Below are positions 25,788 through 34,429 of a stretch of 64,000 nt of DNA, one piece after another. The DNA comes from Lachnospiraceae bacterium. GTDB lineage: Bacteria; Bacillota; Clostridia; Lachnospirales; Lachnospiraceae. The stretch spans positions 94,004 through 158,003 of the forward strand of contig JAAWCE010000046.1 of assembly GCA_022793065.1 (NCBI GenBank), written 5' to 3'. Position 1 is the first letter of the stretch. Every line of letters starts with the position of its first letter. The notes beneath the pieces are model-generated. The model worked only from the letters and a program-made list of their open reading frames with translations, made no database searches and had not been told where the DNA came from. The translations under genes and the position numbers were made by a program.

Positions 25788-26675
25788 ATGGCAATTTTTA
25801 AAGGTGCGGGTGTGGCTATTGTCACACCAATGTATGATAATGGGGAAGTAAATTATGAACAATTTACAAAGTTGTTGGAGTTCCAGATTGCAAATGGGAC
25901 CGATGCCATTATTGTATGCGGTACTACTGGTGAGGCGTCAACATTGACCCATGAAGAGCATCTGGAGGTGATTAGGTACTGTGTAAAGGTGGTGGCTGGG
26001 AGAGTTCCTGTGGTTGCAGGTACCGGGTCAAACTGTACTAAGACAGCTATTTATCTGTCTAAGGAAGCGGAAGCTGCTGGGGTGGACGGGTTACTGGTGG
26101 TAAGTCCTTACTATAATAAAGCGACCCAGAAAGGACTGTATGCACATTTTAAAGCCATTGCTGATTCTGTAAAAATACCAATTATACTTTACAATATACC
26201 CGGAAGAACAGGATGTAATATCTTGCCGGAGACGATTGTGAAACTTTGTAAAGAAGTGGAAAATATTGTAGGAGTGAAGGAAGCTACGGGAAATCTCAGT
26301 CAGGTAGCACGTTTGGCGGCGCTTGCGGACGGTGCGGTGGATATTTATTCAGGTGAAGATGGCTTGATTGTTCCAATTATGTCCCTGGGAGGACTGGGCG
26401 TTATCTCAGTACTATCCAATATTGCGCCGGCTCAAACCCATGAAATTTGCCAAAAATATCTGGACGGAGATGTGAAAGGCAGTTGTAAAATGCAATTGGA
26501 GGCATTAGAGTTGATAGAAGCGCTGTTCTGTGAAGTCAATCCCATTCCTGTTAAAAAAGCGTTGAATCTGATGGGAATGAATGGAGGGACGCTTAGGATG
26601 CCTTTGAGCGAGATGGAACCTGGGAATGTGGAACGGCTGGAAAAAGCAATGAGAGATTATGGGCTGATAAAATGA
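25788..26675 (+). CDS. dapA: 4-hydroxy-tetrahydrodipicolinate synthase
   Basis: 295 residues, full length, with AGGAGG 8 bases before the ATG. It condenses pyruvate with aspartate semialdehyde, the first committed step of diaminopimelate/lysine synthesis. Visible family motifs: VCGTTGEASTLTHEEHLEVI (pyruvate carboxylate binding), YNIPGRTGCNI (catalytic Tyr), and GVKEATGNLSQV (Schiff-base Lys near residue 163). It is an (alpha/beta)8 barrel that normally forms tetramers. It is the first gene after the lysine riboswitch, so expression should fall when lysine is abundant. dapB follows after 107 bases. Confidence 0.97.
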   Translation: MAIFKGAGVAIVTPMYDNGEVNYEQFTKLLEFQIANGTDAIIVCGTTGEASTLTHEEHLEVIRYCVKVVAGRVPVVAGTGSNCTKTAIYLSKEAEAAGVDGLLVVSPYYNKATQKGLYAHFKAIADSVKIPIILYNIPGRTGCNILPETIVKLCKEVENIVGVKEATGNLSQVARLAALADGAVDIYSGEDGLIVPIMSLGGLGVISVLSNIAPAQTHEICQKYLDGDVKGSCKMQLEALELIEALFCEVNPIPVKKALNLMGMNGGTLRMPLSEMEPGNVERLEKAMRDYGLIK

Positions 26676-26782
26676 TTGTAAAATAACAAGTATCATTGCA
26701 GGGGCAGATGGAGCAACATGTGCGGATGTGTGTAATGAATGAAGTGCATGAGAAAATAAGGAATAGTCTGGGAGGGAAGCAT

Positions 26783-27559
26783 ATGATCAGGATACTGATG
26801 CATGGGTGTAACGGGAAAATGGGGCAGGTTATCAGCGGGTTGGTGGCCGCCGATCAGGAAACGGAGTTGGTGGCAGGGGTGGATATGTTTGATGACGGGC
26901 ATAACCCCTATCCGGTATTTCAAAATATCAAAGATTGCAATGTGGAAGCGGATTGTGTGATTGATTTCTCCACAGCCGCGGCTGTAGATGGGCTGTTGGA
27001 CTACTGTGTGGAAAAGAAATTGCCCTGTGTACTGTGTACTACCGGATTGAGTGAAGAGCTGCTTAGTAAGGTGGAAGAGGCTGCGAAGCGTATTGCAGTG
27101 TTAAAATCTGCTAATATGTCTCTGGGGATAAATCTGCTTTTGAAGCTTTTGAAGGATGCGGCTGCTGTTTTGGCTCCGGCAGGTTATGACATGGAAATCG
27201 TGGAGAAGCATCATAATCAAAAACTGGATGCGCCCAGCGGAACGGCGTTAGCGCTGGCGGATGCAATAAATGAGCAGTTGAATCATGAGTATGGCTATGT
27301 TTATGACAGGAGTGTGCGGAGAGAGAAAAGACCTGAGAAAGAAATTGGCATCAGTGCGGTTCGGGGAGGTACGATTGTGGGCGAGCATGATGTAATATTT
27401 GCAGGTGTGGATGAGGTTATCACTTTTTCGCATACAGCATATTCCAGGGCTGTTTTTGGAAAGGGGGCAGTTCAAGGGGCAAAATTTCTTGCGGGAAAAC
27501 CGGCGGGAAAATATGATATGAGTCATGTGATTGGAGCGTCGCAAAGGGGGCAGGTATGA
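26783..27559 (+). CDS. dapB: 4-hydroxy-tetrahydrodipicolinate reductase
   Basis: 258 residues from the ATG at 26783, with GGGAGG 6 bases upstream; a longer in-frame reading from 26696 is rejected because MIRILMHGCNGKMGQVI is the family's N-terminus. The GCNGKMG loop binds NAD(P)H. VEKHHNQKLDAPSGTAL is the substrate-binding and catalytic stretch (HH and K), with GISAVRGGTIVGEHDVIFAG later. It reduces the product of DapA. The stop overlaps the start of fbp (ATGA), so the class III bisphosphatase is translationally coupled to it and shares the lysine-responsive leader. Confidence 0.96.
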   Translation: MIRILMHGCNGKMGQVISGLVAADQETELVAGVDMFDDGHNPYPVFQNIKDCNVEADCVIDFSTAAAVDGLLDYCVEKKLPCVLCTTGLSEELLSKVEEAAKRIAVLKSANMSLGINLLLKLLKDAAAVLAPAGYDMEIVEKHHNQKLDAPSGTALALADAINEQLNHEYGYVYDRSVRREKRPEKEIGISAVRGGTIVGEHDVIFAGVDEVITFSHTAYSRAVFGKGAVQGAKFLAGKPAGKYDMSHVIGASQRGQV

Positions 27560-29508
27560 AAGAGAGTGACAAAAGATACCTGAAAATATTGTCCAGACAG
27601 TATAGGAATATAGCGGCGGCATCCACAGAAATTATCAATTTGCAGTCCATTATGAATCTGCCTAAGGGGACGGAACATTTTTTGACTGATATCCATGGAG
27701 AATATGAACAATTCAATCATGTCCTGAAAAACGGTTCAGGGGCGGTGCGTAAGAAAATTGATGAGGAATTTGGAAATACCATCAGTGACAGGGATAAGAG
27801 AAGTTTGGCCACGCTGATTTATTATCCGGAGGAAAAGTTGGAAATAGTCAGTCGGGAAGAAGAGAATCTTGAGGATTGGTATAAGATTTCGCTTCACAGG
27901 CTGGTTCAGATGATCAAGCGGGTATCTTCCAAATATACCCGCTCTAAAGTGCGCAAAGCTTTGCCTCAGGACTTTGCGTATGTGATAGAAGAATTAATTA
28001 CGGAAAAAGAAGAAATTCAGGATAAAGAAGCCTACTATAATGAAATTCTTCACACCATTATAAGAATTGGGCGGGCACCTCAGTTTATCGTCGCGCTGAG
28101 TCAGCTTATTCAGCGTCTTGTAATAGATCATTTGCATGTGGTTGGAGATATCTATGACAGAGGGCCGGGACCGCATATTATTATGGACACCTTGTGCGCA
28201 TACCATTCTGTGGATGTGCAATGGGGAAATCATGACGTGGTATGGATGGGGGCGGCCAGCGGCAGTATGGCATGTATTGCCAATGTGGTGCGTATGGCGG
28301 CTCGATATGGCAATCTGGCCACGCTGGAAGATGGATATGGCATCAATTTGCTTCCTTTGGCCACATTTGCCATGGAAACTTATAAACACTCCAATTGTGA
28401 CGTGTTTGCCATACGGTGCAATAATGCAGATTATAATGCCAAGGATTTAAGTCTTGATACCAAAATGCACAAAGCGATGGCCATACTCCAGTTTAAACTG
28501 GAAGGGCAACTGATTATGCGTCATCCGGAATTCCATATGGAAGATAGGATGCTGCTTGACAGGATTGATTTTGACAAAGGAACCATACATATTGGCGGGA
28601 AAGACTATGCTATGTTGGATATGGACTTCCCAACCATGAATCCGAAGAATCCCTTTGCTTTGACAGAAGAGGAAAAAGAGGTTATGGAGCGGCTCCGACA
28701 TGCGTTTATGAGCTGTGAAAAGCTGCAAAAACATGTACGTTTTCTTTTTGCCAAAGGCGGGCTGTATAAGATTTATAACGGCAATCTGCTATACCACGGC
28801 TGTGTGCCCATGGAAGAAGACGGCAGCTTTACAAAAGTTGAGGTATGCGGCAGACAGTATTACGGCAAGGAATTATATGATATTCTGGAGTATTATGCCA
28901 GGAGAGGATATTATGCCAGAGATGGGGCGGAGCGTGAGGTAGGACGGGATATTATATGGTATATTTGGTCGGGACAGGGTTCTCCGGTTTTTGGCAAAGA
29001 AAAAATGGCTACTTTTGAAAGATATTTTATCGCTGAGAAAGAGACTCATCAAGAGAGGAAAAACAGTTACTATCAACTTCTGGAAAGCGAAGAGACGGTG
29101 GAGCGTATCTTGAAGGAGTTTGGTCTTGACAGTAAGGATGCCCATATTGTAAACGGACATGTTCCGGTGGAGCAGATCCATGGGGAATCTCCTATTAAAT
29201 GCGGCGGCAGACTGTTGATTATTGATGGAGGATTTTCCAAAGCATACCAGAAAAAAACGGGAATTGCCGGTTATACGCTGGTATGTAATTCCAGGGGAAT
29301 GAGACTGGTGGCCCACGAACCTTTTGAATCTGCCAGGGCGGCGATAGTGAAAGAAGCAGATTTATTTTCACATGATATTGAGGTGGAAACATTTCAGCGA
29401 AGAAAGCTTGTGGCAGATACGGATATAGGTGTGGAGATACGTGAACGCATTTATTACCTGGAAGAATTGCTGGAAGCATACGGAGAAGGCGCTTTTATGG
29501 AAGAATAG
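27556..29508 (+). CDS. fbp: Fructose-1,6-bisphosphatase, class III
   Basis: 650 residues, the size of the firmicute class III enzyme. It hydrolyses fructose-1,6-bisphosphate in gluconeogenesis. The N-terminal LPKGTEHFLTDIHGEYEQF and GDIYDRGPGPH plus WGNHDVVWMGA are metallophosphoesterase motifs (D-x-H, GD-x-x-DR, GNH-D), and NGHVPV and IDGGFSKAYQKKTGIAGYTL follow late. Its start overlaps dapB's stop by four bases. A link between lysine control and gluconeogenic phosphatase is unusual, although other promoters inside dapB cannot be excluded from sequence alone. Confidence 0.95.
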   Translation: MKESDKRYLKILSRQYRNIAAASTEIINLQSIMNLPKGTEHFLTDIHGEYEQFNHVLKNGSGAVRKKIDEEFGNTISDRDKRSLATLIYYPEEKLEIVSREEENLEDWYKISLHRLVQMIKRVSSKYTRSKVRKALPQDFAYVIEELITEKEEIQDKEAYYNEILHTIIRIGRAPQFIVALSQLIQRLVIDHLHVVGDIYDRGPGPHIIMDTLCAYHSVDVQWGNHDVVWMGAASGSMACIANVVRMAARYGNLATLEDGYGINLLPLATFAMETYKHSNCDVFAIRCNNADYNAKDLSLDTKMHKAMAILQFKLEGQLIMRHPEFHMEDRMLLDRIDFDKGTIHIGGKDYAMLDMDFPTMNPKNPFALTEEEKEVMERLRHAFMSCEKLQKHVRFLFAKGGLYKIYNGNLLYHGCVPMEEDGSFTKVEVCGRQYYGKELYDILEYYARRGYYARDGAEREVGRDIIWYIWSGQGSPVFGKEKMATFERYFIAEKETHQERKNSYYQLLESEETVERILKEFGLDSKDAHIVNGHVPVEQIHGESPIKCGGRLLIIDGGFSKAYQKKTGIAGYTLVCNSRGMRLVAHEPFESARAAIVKEADLFSHDIEVETFQRRKLVADTDIGVEIRERIYYLEELLEAYGEGAFMEE

Positions 29509-29524
29509 GAAATATATTACCTTT

Positions 29525-29568
29525 CCCCGGTATTGCCAGGTAAGCGTAAACCTGGCAATGCTTCGGGG
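29525..29568 (+). terminator. Hairpin after fbp
   Basis: ATTGCCAGGT (29532-29541) and ACCTGGCAAT (29550-29559) pair perfectly, and CCCCG/CGGGG (29525-29529, 29564-29568) extends the stem. No T-run follows. Likely a 3' end stabiliser or weak terminator. Confidence 0.45.
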
Positions 29569-29668
29569 AGAGCAAATCCGCCCTATCGCAGAAGCTGAAA
29601 TACCATGTTGCAAAGGCTTCGGCAAATAGATGGCAGACTGCCGCATGAGGTCAAACGAGTTTAAATCT

Positions 29669-30523
29669 TTACCATGCAGTGGTACCAGCCGGGGCACCGG
29701 TATCACCCCAAGCTCCATTGGTGGAAGCATTACCTCTTGTATTGCTTCTGCCCGTACCTGAATCATATACATTACTTCTGACAGAACCGTTGTCTCTGCC
29801 GGCGGTTACATCGTTTACGTTGCTGTTGTCATTGCGGATACCAAAGATATCTTCCGTAACATCACCTACACCGTTTGCTGCGTCACCAATACCATCCGTA
29901 ATATCATCAACTACATTTGTGAACGTATCTCCGAGAGTATCGTTTCCTACGCTGTGATTGCCGGTGGAAATACCACGTTCACGAGTAGTTGAAGAACGTG
30001 AGGCAGCGCTGCTGCTTCCGTTTGTAACAGAAGTATTGGAAGAGCCGCTATTTCCCATGGTTTGGGAATTGGTGGAAGTACTACTATTGCCGGTTGCCTG
30101 AAAACTATTGGAGTTACTGTTAGTGCTGGAACCATTGTTTCCTATTCCATTGGAATCGGCATTGGAATCATTGCTTGCCGTTGAGCCAGGAATGGGACTG
30201 CTTGCGGTTGTATCAGCGCCTAAGTCTGCACTGCTGCCAGTGCTGGAGTTGCTGCCAGAACTGCTGCCGGTTGTACTGGAGCTGTTGTTGGAGCTGCTGC
30301 CGGTTGTACTGGAGCTGCTGCCGGTTGTACTGGAGTTGTTGTTCGTATTGCTGTTCCCGGCGGAAGTTCCGCTATTCTCAGAATTGATGGTGTCCGAGCC
30401 GGAACCGCTGGGGGATTTGTCATTATTTTTTCTGCCACATGCGGTCGCCATGCACATAAAGGCGAGAACCAGACCTAATACCAGAAGCTGTTTGGCCCCC
30501 GGGGATTTTATAAATTTTTTCAT
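29669..30523 (-). CDS. Ser/Asn/Thr/Gly-rich lipoprotein of unknown function
   Basis: 284 residues from ATG 30523 (GGAGG upstream on the minus strand; upstream in-frame codons are rejected). A lipoprotein signal peptide is visible: basic KKFIKSPGAK, a hydrophobic LLVLGLVLAFMCM, and lipobox ATAC at residue ~29. The mature part is almost all Ser, Asn, Gly and Thr, with repeats of TTGSSS and SSNNSS over residues ~45-190. A short more ordinary stretch follows (LGDTFTNVVDDITDGIGDAANGVGDVTEDIFGIRNDN), resembling the YhcN/YlaJ spore-lipoprotein type only in composition. It should be a surface-exposed flexible protein. No function is assigned. The repeats make it prone to length variation. Confidence 0.7.
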   Translation of the reverse strand: MKKFIKSPGAKQLLVLGLVLAFMCMATACGRKNNDKSPSGSGSDTINSENSGTSAGNSNTNNNSSTTGSSSSTTGSSSNNSSSTTGSSSGSNSSTGSSADLGADTTASSPIPGSTASNDSNADSNGIGNNGSSTNSNSNSFQATGNSSTSTNSQTMGNSGSSNTSVTNGSSSAASRSSTTRERGISTGNHSVGNDTLGDTFTNVVDDITDGIGDAANGVGDVTEDIFGIRNDNSNVNDVTAGRDNGSVRSNVYDSGTGRSNTRGNASTNGAWGDTGAPAGTTAW

Positions 30524-30734
30524 AATCTCCTCCATTCTGCTGTTTGAGCGCATTTCGTGACCTGCAACCTGGTGCGCGAAGAAATTTTAACGCACAGCAA
30601 TAGTATGTGGGAGTAAAATTATTTTATACGAGTGGGTGAAAAAATCATTTGCCTGAAACTGTATAAAAATGAAAACAGCGGTTTTGAAAGAAAAAAATGG
30701 AAATAAACGGAAGGTATCCGAAAGAGAGGAAGAG

Positions 30735-31535
30735 ATGGAATTCAGACCTTGTATTGACATCCATAATGGAAGAGTAAAACAAATTGTAGGAGGAACACTA
30801 AGCGATAAGGGAAATTATGCGGCAGAAAATTATGTAGCGCAACAGGATGGGGCTTTTTATGCCAGACTTTATCGTGATGCGGGAATCCGGGGCGGACATG
30901 TTATTATGCTCAATGGACATGACAGTGAGTATTATAATGAAACCAAAAGACAAGCGCTTGCAGCACTGCAGGCGTATCCTGGAGGTTTGCAGATAGGCGG
31001 GGGCATTACACCTGATAATGCGGGGGAATTTCTGGAAGCGGGAGCATCCCATGTCATTGTGACATCTTATGTATTTCAGGATGGAAAAATTCATTTTGAT
31101 AAACTGAAAAAACTGTGTGATGCTGTGGGTAAGGATTGCGTGGTTCTGGATTTAAGCTGCAGAAGGACGAAAGATGGGTTTCAGATTGTTACAGACAGAT
31201 GGCAGAAACTGACAGGGGAAAGATTGGATGATACCTTGCTTGATAAATTGTATCACTATTGTGATGAATTTTTGATTCATGGGGTGGATGTGGAAGGAAA
31301 GGCCCAGGGAATCGAAGAGGAACTGGTTTCAATGTTAGGACATTGGGGTAAATGTACCCAGGGCAAGTGTCCCATAACTTATGCGGGCGGAGTACATAAC
31401 TATGAGGACTTGAAATTACTAAAGAAACTTAGCTGCGGATATATGAATGTGACAATCGGAAGTGCGCTGGATTTGTTTGGCGGCAGCCTTTCATGGAAAA
31501 AGGTACTGGAAATATGCAGAGATGCTGTTAGATAG
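30735..31535 (+). CDS. hisA: HisA of the eukaryotic HIS6 type (ProFAR isomerase)
   Basis: 266 residues from ATG 30735 (AGAGGAAGAG upstream; a longer reading from 30669 is rejected). The sequence matches the eukaryotic/HIS6 branch of 5-ProFAR isomerase rather than ordinary bacterial HisA: FRPCIDIHNGRVKQIVGGTL (catalytic Asp), HVIMLNGHDSEYYNETKRQALAALQAYPGGLQIGGGI, VIVTSYVFQDGKI, VVLDLSCRR, ITYAGGVHNYEDL. It catalyses the Amadori-type isomerisation in histidine synthesis. It stands alone without other his genes in the window, which suggests separate acquisition. Alternative: a paralogue for another aminosugar isomerisation, judged less likely. Confidence 0.82.
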   Translation: MEFRPCIDIHNGRVKQIVGGTLSDKGNYAAENYVAQQDGAFYARLYRDAGIRGGHVIMLNGHDSEYYNETKRQALAALQAYPGGLQIGGGITPDNAGEFLEAGASHVIVTSYVFQDGKIHFDKLKKLCDAVGKDCVVLDLSCRRTKDGFQIVTDRWQKLTGERLDDTLLDKLYHYCDEFLIHGVDVEGKAQGIEEELVSMLGHWGKCTQGKCPITYAGGVHNYEDLKLLKKLSCGYMNVTIGSALDLFGGSLSWKKVLEICRDAVR

Positions 31536-31748
31536 GTTTTTTATTGTTGATTTGCCTAAATGAGGTGAAGGAACAGCTTTAGAGGGTGGAAAATAGGACA
31601 TGGGATACAAGAGGAGAAATGGATAAATATGGCAAAATGGAGAAGAAAGGTTTGGTAAAAATACATAAAAATATGAACGTATTAGATTGATTTAGACAGA
31701 AAAAACGCTATTTTTTTGTGCATATCTTACAAAAAAGTCATATTATCG

Positions 31749-31777
31749 TTGATGTAGGAAACTATTTATGGTAAAAT
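31749..31777 (+). promoter_or_regulatory. Candidate promoter of M23-like/bactofilin genes
   Basis: TTGATG (31749-31754), 17-base spacer, TAAAAT (31772-31777), 28 bases before the ATG at 31805. The rest of the 270-base gap after hisA shows no supportable gene. Confidence 0.5.
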
Positions 31778-31804
31778 AATAATACGTTGTCGGAGGTGAC
31801 TTTT

Positions 31805-32584
31805 ATGGGACGCAATAAGCATAAACGTAAAAACAATCATGTGGTGATCGTTACATCCGATGCTACGGATGCCGGTGCAAAGCAATTTAGAATTCGACCC
31901 TGGATGATGCAGACAATTATCATTATATTGTGTGTGATTATCGGCGCACTGATCGGATATTTCATTTATGAAGAAGATATCTGGGAAGAACGATTGAGGG
32001 AGAGTGCTGTGAGGAATGGCACCATCAGCGCTTTAGAGCAGGAGAAGGCCGAATTGGAAGTACAATTGACCGATAAGGATAAGCAACTGACAGAACTATA
32101 CGGACAAATTGACATTTTGCAGGGTGATGTGGCGGGACTTAACGAGCAAATCAATGCGTTGAATGATACTGTGGTCCAAAAGGAACAGGCGGCGAATGAT
32201 TTAATGTTAGAACTGGCAAAACAGTTTATTCCAACCATGTTCCCGCTGACAAGCGGACGGGCGGCGGAAGAACCATCCGAAGGAGAGGAACCAATCAGTG
32301 TATTTTCTGTGGCAGAAGGTTCTATGGTAGTGGCAACGGCTGCGGGCACGGTTATGTTTGTCAATGAAGACCCGGACTATGGGAACAATATATGGGTTGA
32401 CCATGGAAACGGTTATACGACAATATACAGATGTCGGGGGGACGTTAAAGTCAAGAAGGGCGAAACCGTCACACAGGGCGCTACATTACTGCTTATTACG
32501 GAGCAGGGAAGCAAACTGGGGTATCAAATTATGAAGGATAATGTATATGTGGAACCTATGGACATGCTGGATATCAGCGGATGA
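31805..32584 (+). CDS. Membrane-anchored coiled-coil protein with degenerate M23/LytM fold
   Basis: 259 residues from ATG 31805 with GGAGGTG upstream. Layout: basic N-terminus (RNKHKRKNN), one transmembrane segment (~residues 36-56, TIIIILCVIIGALIGYFIYE), coiled coil (~60-135, ALEQEKAELEVQLTDKDKQL...), then an M23-like beta fold (~165-255, GTVMFVNEDPDYGNNIWVDHGNGYTTIY ... KKGETVTQGATLL). The zinc ligands of active M23 enzymes are missing: there is no H-x-x-x-D, the usual Y-x-H-L reads YRCR, and the final H-x-H is replaced by GYQI. It is therefore probably a non-enzymatic peptidoglycan-binding or scaffolding protein, comparable in logic to SpoIIQ-type factors. It precedes a bactofilin gene, a pairing common for M23 proteins. 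Confidence 0.8.
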   Translation: MGRNKHKRKNNHVVIVTSDATDAGAKQFRIRPWMMQTIIIILCVIIGALIGYFIYEEDIWEERLRESAVRNGTISALEQEKAELEVQLTDKDKQLTELYGQIDILQGDVAGLNEQINALNDTVVQKEQAANDLMLELAKQFIPTMFPLTSGRAAEEPSEGEEPISVFSVAEGSMVVATAAGTVMFVNEDPDYGNNIWVDHGNGYTTIYRCRGDVKVKKGETVTQGATLLLITEQGSKLGYQIMKDNVYVEPMDMLDISG

Positions 32585-32806
32585 CCGGCGGCAGATAAAG
32601 TGTGCGTCAGTATCGGCATAGGAAGAAACTGGTAAATGCTGCTATGGACAAGGAAGCAACTATGGTTATGGCAGGGGATGAAGTGTTAAGAGTGGAGAAA
32701 TGAAACGTTTGAACGTAAACTTTCATACAATGAAATCTAAGAACATGATTTTATTGTCAAGAATTCTGATTGGTATGTGCGCTGAAGCGCACAGGGAGGT
32801 ATAAGA

Positions 32807-33286
32807 ATGAAAAAGAAAGAAACACAGATTACAACCATTATTGGAATTGGGGCCGAGTGTAACGGTGATTTTAAGTCCGAGTCATCCATTCGTATTGACG
32901 GAGTTGTTAATGGCAATGTGGTAGTAGCGAATACTGTTATTGTGGGTGCGTCAGGAGTCATCAACGGCGATATCAATGCGAAGACGGTAATTATCGGCGG
33001 AGAAGTGTATGGAAATCTGAACGTACCTGAAAAAGTAGAACTGACATCTACGGCCAGAGTGCTGGGCGACATTACCACAAGTGGTCTGGTGATTGATGAA
33101 AAGGCAATCTTCCAGGGCAGATGTGATATGAATCAGGAAGCGGGGAAGAAGCTCAAACAAAATAATAAAATTTTGAAGGCAGATAGAAAGACTTCTACTT
33201 CAGTGGTTGCGGAAGCGCTGAAACAGGTGGAAGAAAACGCTGCGGAACAGACAACCACAGAGCAAAGCGGAGAAGAAGCCGTCTAA
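32807..33286 (+). CDS. Bactofilin (polymer-forming cytoskeletal protein)
   Basis: 159 residues; GGGAGG lies 8 bases before the ATG. The core (~residues 10-110) is a right-handed beta-helix seen as regular repeats: GAECNGDFKSESSIRIDGVVNGNVVVANTVIVGASGVINGDINAKTVIIGGEVYGNLNVP. Flexible charged or polar tails flank it. Bactofilins self-assemble without nucleotide at the membrane and position cell-wall enzymes; the gene upstream encodes a membrane-bound M23-fold partner, so the two likely work together in cell shape or spore-coat processes. The 3' end overlaps by 4 bases the convergent yerC stop. Confidence 0.93.
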   Translation: MKKKETQITTIIGIGAECNGDFKSESSIRIDGVVNGNVVVANTVIVGASGVINGDINAKTVIIGGEVYGNLNVPEKVELTSTARVLGDITTSGLVIDEKAIFQGRCDMNQEAGKKLKQNNKILKADRKTSTSVVAEALKQVEENAAEQTTTEQSGEEAV

Positions 33287-33579
33287 TTTTCCATTTCTTT
33301 TCTGCGTTTAAATACTATTTCGTACCCGTCATTCCCATAATTGAGTGATCTGTTGACTCGGCTGATGGTGGCGGTGGAAGCACCGGTTTTCTCGGCAATC
33401 TCCAGGTAAGTGCTGTGGTTTTTTAACATTTCTGCCACTTCAAAACGTTGTGACATGGAGAGCAGTTCATTGACCGTACATAAATCTTCAAAAAAGCTGT
33501 AACATTCACTGCGGCTTTTGAGACAGAGAATAGCATCAAACAGAGAGTCCACAGCATCATTTTTAATTTTTTTATTCAT
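33283..33579 (-). CDS. YerC/YecD-type TrpR-related DNA-binding protein
   Basis: 98 residues from ATG 33579, with GTGAGG upstream on the minus strand (a longer reading to 33717 is rejected). Matches the YerC/YecD family: DAILCLKSRSECYSFFEDLCTVNELLSMSQRFEVAEML, then a helix-turn-helix TYLEIAEKTGASTATISRVNRSLNYGNDGYE. The fold is that of the tryptophan repressor, but family members are not known to bind tryptophan. A small transcriptional regulator with unknown targets. Convergent with the bactofilin gene and divergent from the DUF1836 gene. Confidence 0.9.
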   Translation of the reverse strand: MNKKIKNDAVDSLFDAILCLKSRSECYSFFEDLCTVNELLSMSQRFEVAEMLKNHSTYLEIAEKTGASTATISRVNRSLNYGNDGYEIVFKRRKEMEN

Positions 33580-33674
33580 TTGACATACCTCACTGATGTT
33601 TGTACTGTGATATTTTAACATATTAAAGTTGTGAAGTAAAGGTGTGAAATAAAAAGAAATGAAGGAAGTCACAT

Positions 33675-34331
33675 ATGACGATAGATAGTGATGATTTATT
33701 GAACAGTATTCTTGCAAGTTTGGAAAGAGTACAGTATATTAATCCGGATGAAATTCCCGGAATAGACCTATATATGGATCAAGTAACTACATTTATGGAC
33801 AGGCGGCTGCGGTCTACGGCAAGATATCCGGATGAGGATAAGATACTTACAAAGACCATGATTAACAATTATGCGAAAAATGACTTATTGCCGCCGCCTG
33901 TGAAGAAAAAATACTCTAAGGAACATGTGCTGCTGTTGATATTTATCTATTATTATAAGGGGATTTTATCCATAAGCGATATACAAACGCTTTTAAAACC
34001 AATTACCGAAAAATATTTTCAAAATGGAGCGGAGTTTAATCTGGAAGATGTCTATCGGGAAGCTTTCAGCATGGAAGAGAAGCAGCTTGAAGCGTTGAAA
34101 GCGGATGTGATAGAAAAATTCAGAACAGCCCAGGATACTTTTCAGGGCGCACCAAAAGAGGAAGCAGATTTTCTTCGCAAATTTGCGTTTGTATGTGCAT
34201 TGAGTTTTGATGTGTACATTAAAAAAATGATTATTGAAAAGATTATTGATGAGCTTTCGGCAGAAAAAAAGACGGACGGAAAGCGGAAAAACCATACAGG
34301 ACGTCCGGATAAACAGGATTCACAGGAGTAA
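33675..34331 (+). CDS. DUF1836 domain protein
   Basis: 218 residues. The central region (residues ~40-155) fits DUF1836: TKTMINNYAKNDLLPPPVKKKYSKEHVLLLIFIYYYKGILSISDIQTLLKPI. The tri-helical start with the YSKEHV segment resembles a MerR-like winged helix, so DNA binding is suspected but not shown. The C-terminus is basic and polar (KKTDGKRKNHTGRPDKQ). Members are widespread in Firmicutes with no defined role. Divergent from yerC with a 95-base spacer that probably holds both promoters. Confidence 0.85.
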   Translation: MTIDSDDLLNSILASLERVQYINPDEIPGIDLYMDQVTTFMDRRLRSTARYPDEDKILTKTMINNYAKNDLLPPPVKKKYSKEHVLLLIFIYYYKGILSISDIQTLLKPITEKYFQNGAEFNLEDVYREAFSMEEKQLEALKADVIEKFRTAQDTFQGAPKEEADFLRKFAFVCALSFDVYIKKMIIEKIIDELSAEKKTDGKRKNHTGRPDKQDSQE

Positions 34332-34429
34332 AGTAATTGTAGTTAAATGAAAATTACAGGAACAAAGACAGGCGCCTTTTCATAGAATAGCTTAACATAA
34401 TAAGCCGAAACAGAGATTTGGAGGTTCTT

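Noticed and set aside
30108..30560. 150-codon frame opposite the lipoprotein
   Set aside because: A mirror of the Ser/Asn/Gly/Thr codon repeats; it gives Leu/Pro/Val runs with no ribosome site.
31615..31690. Short open frame of 23 codons before the M23-like gene
   Set aside because: Spacing of the AGGAG site to its ATG is too short and the product is not recognisable; it is within the leader of the next gene.
33675..34331. MerR-type regulator call for the DUF1836 gene
   Set aside because: Only part of the helix pattern fits, so I kept the DUF name.
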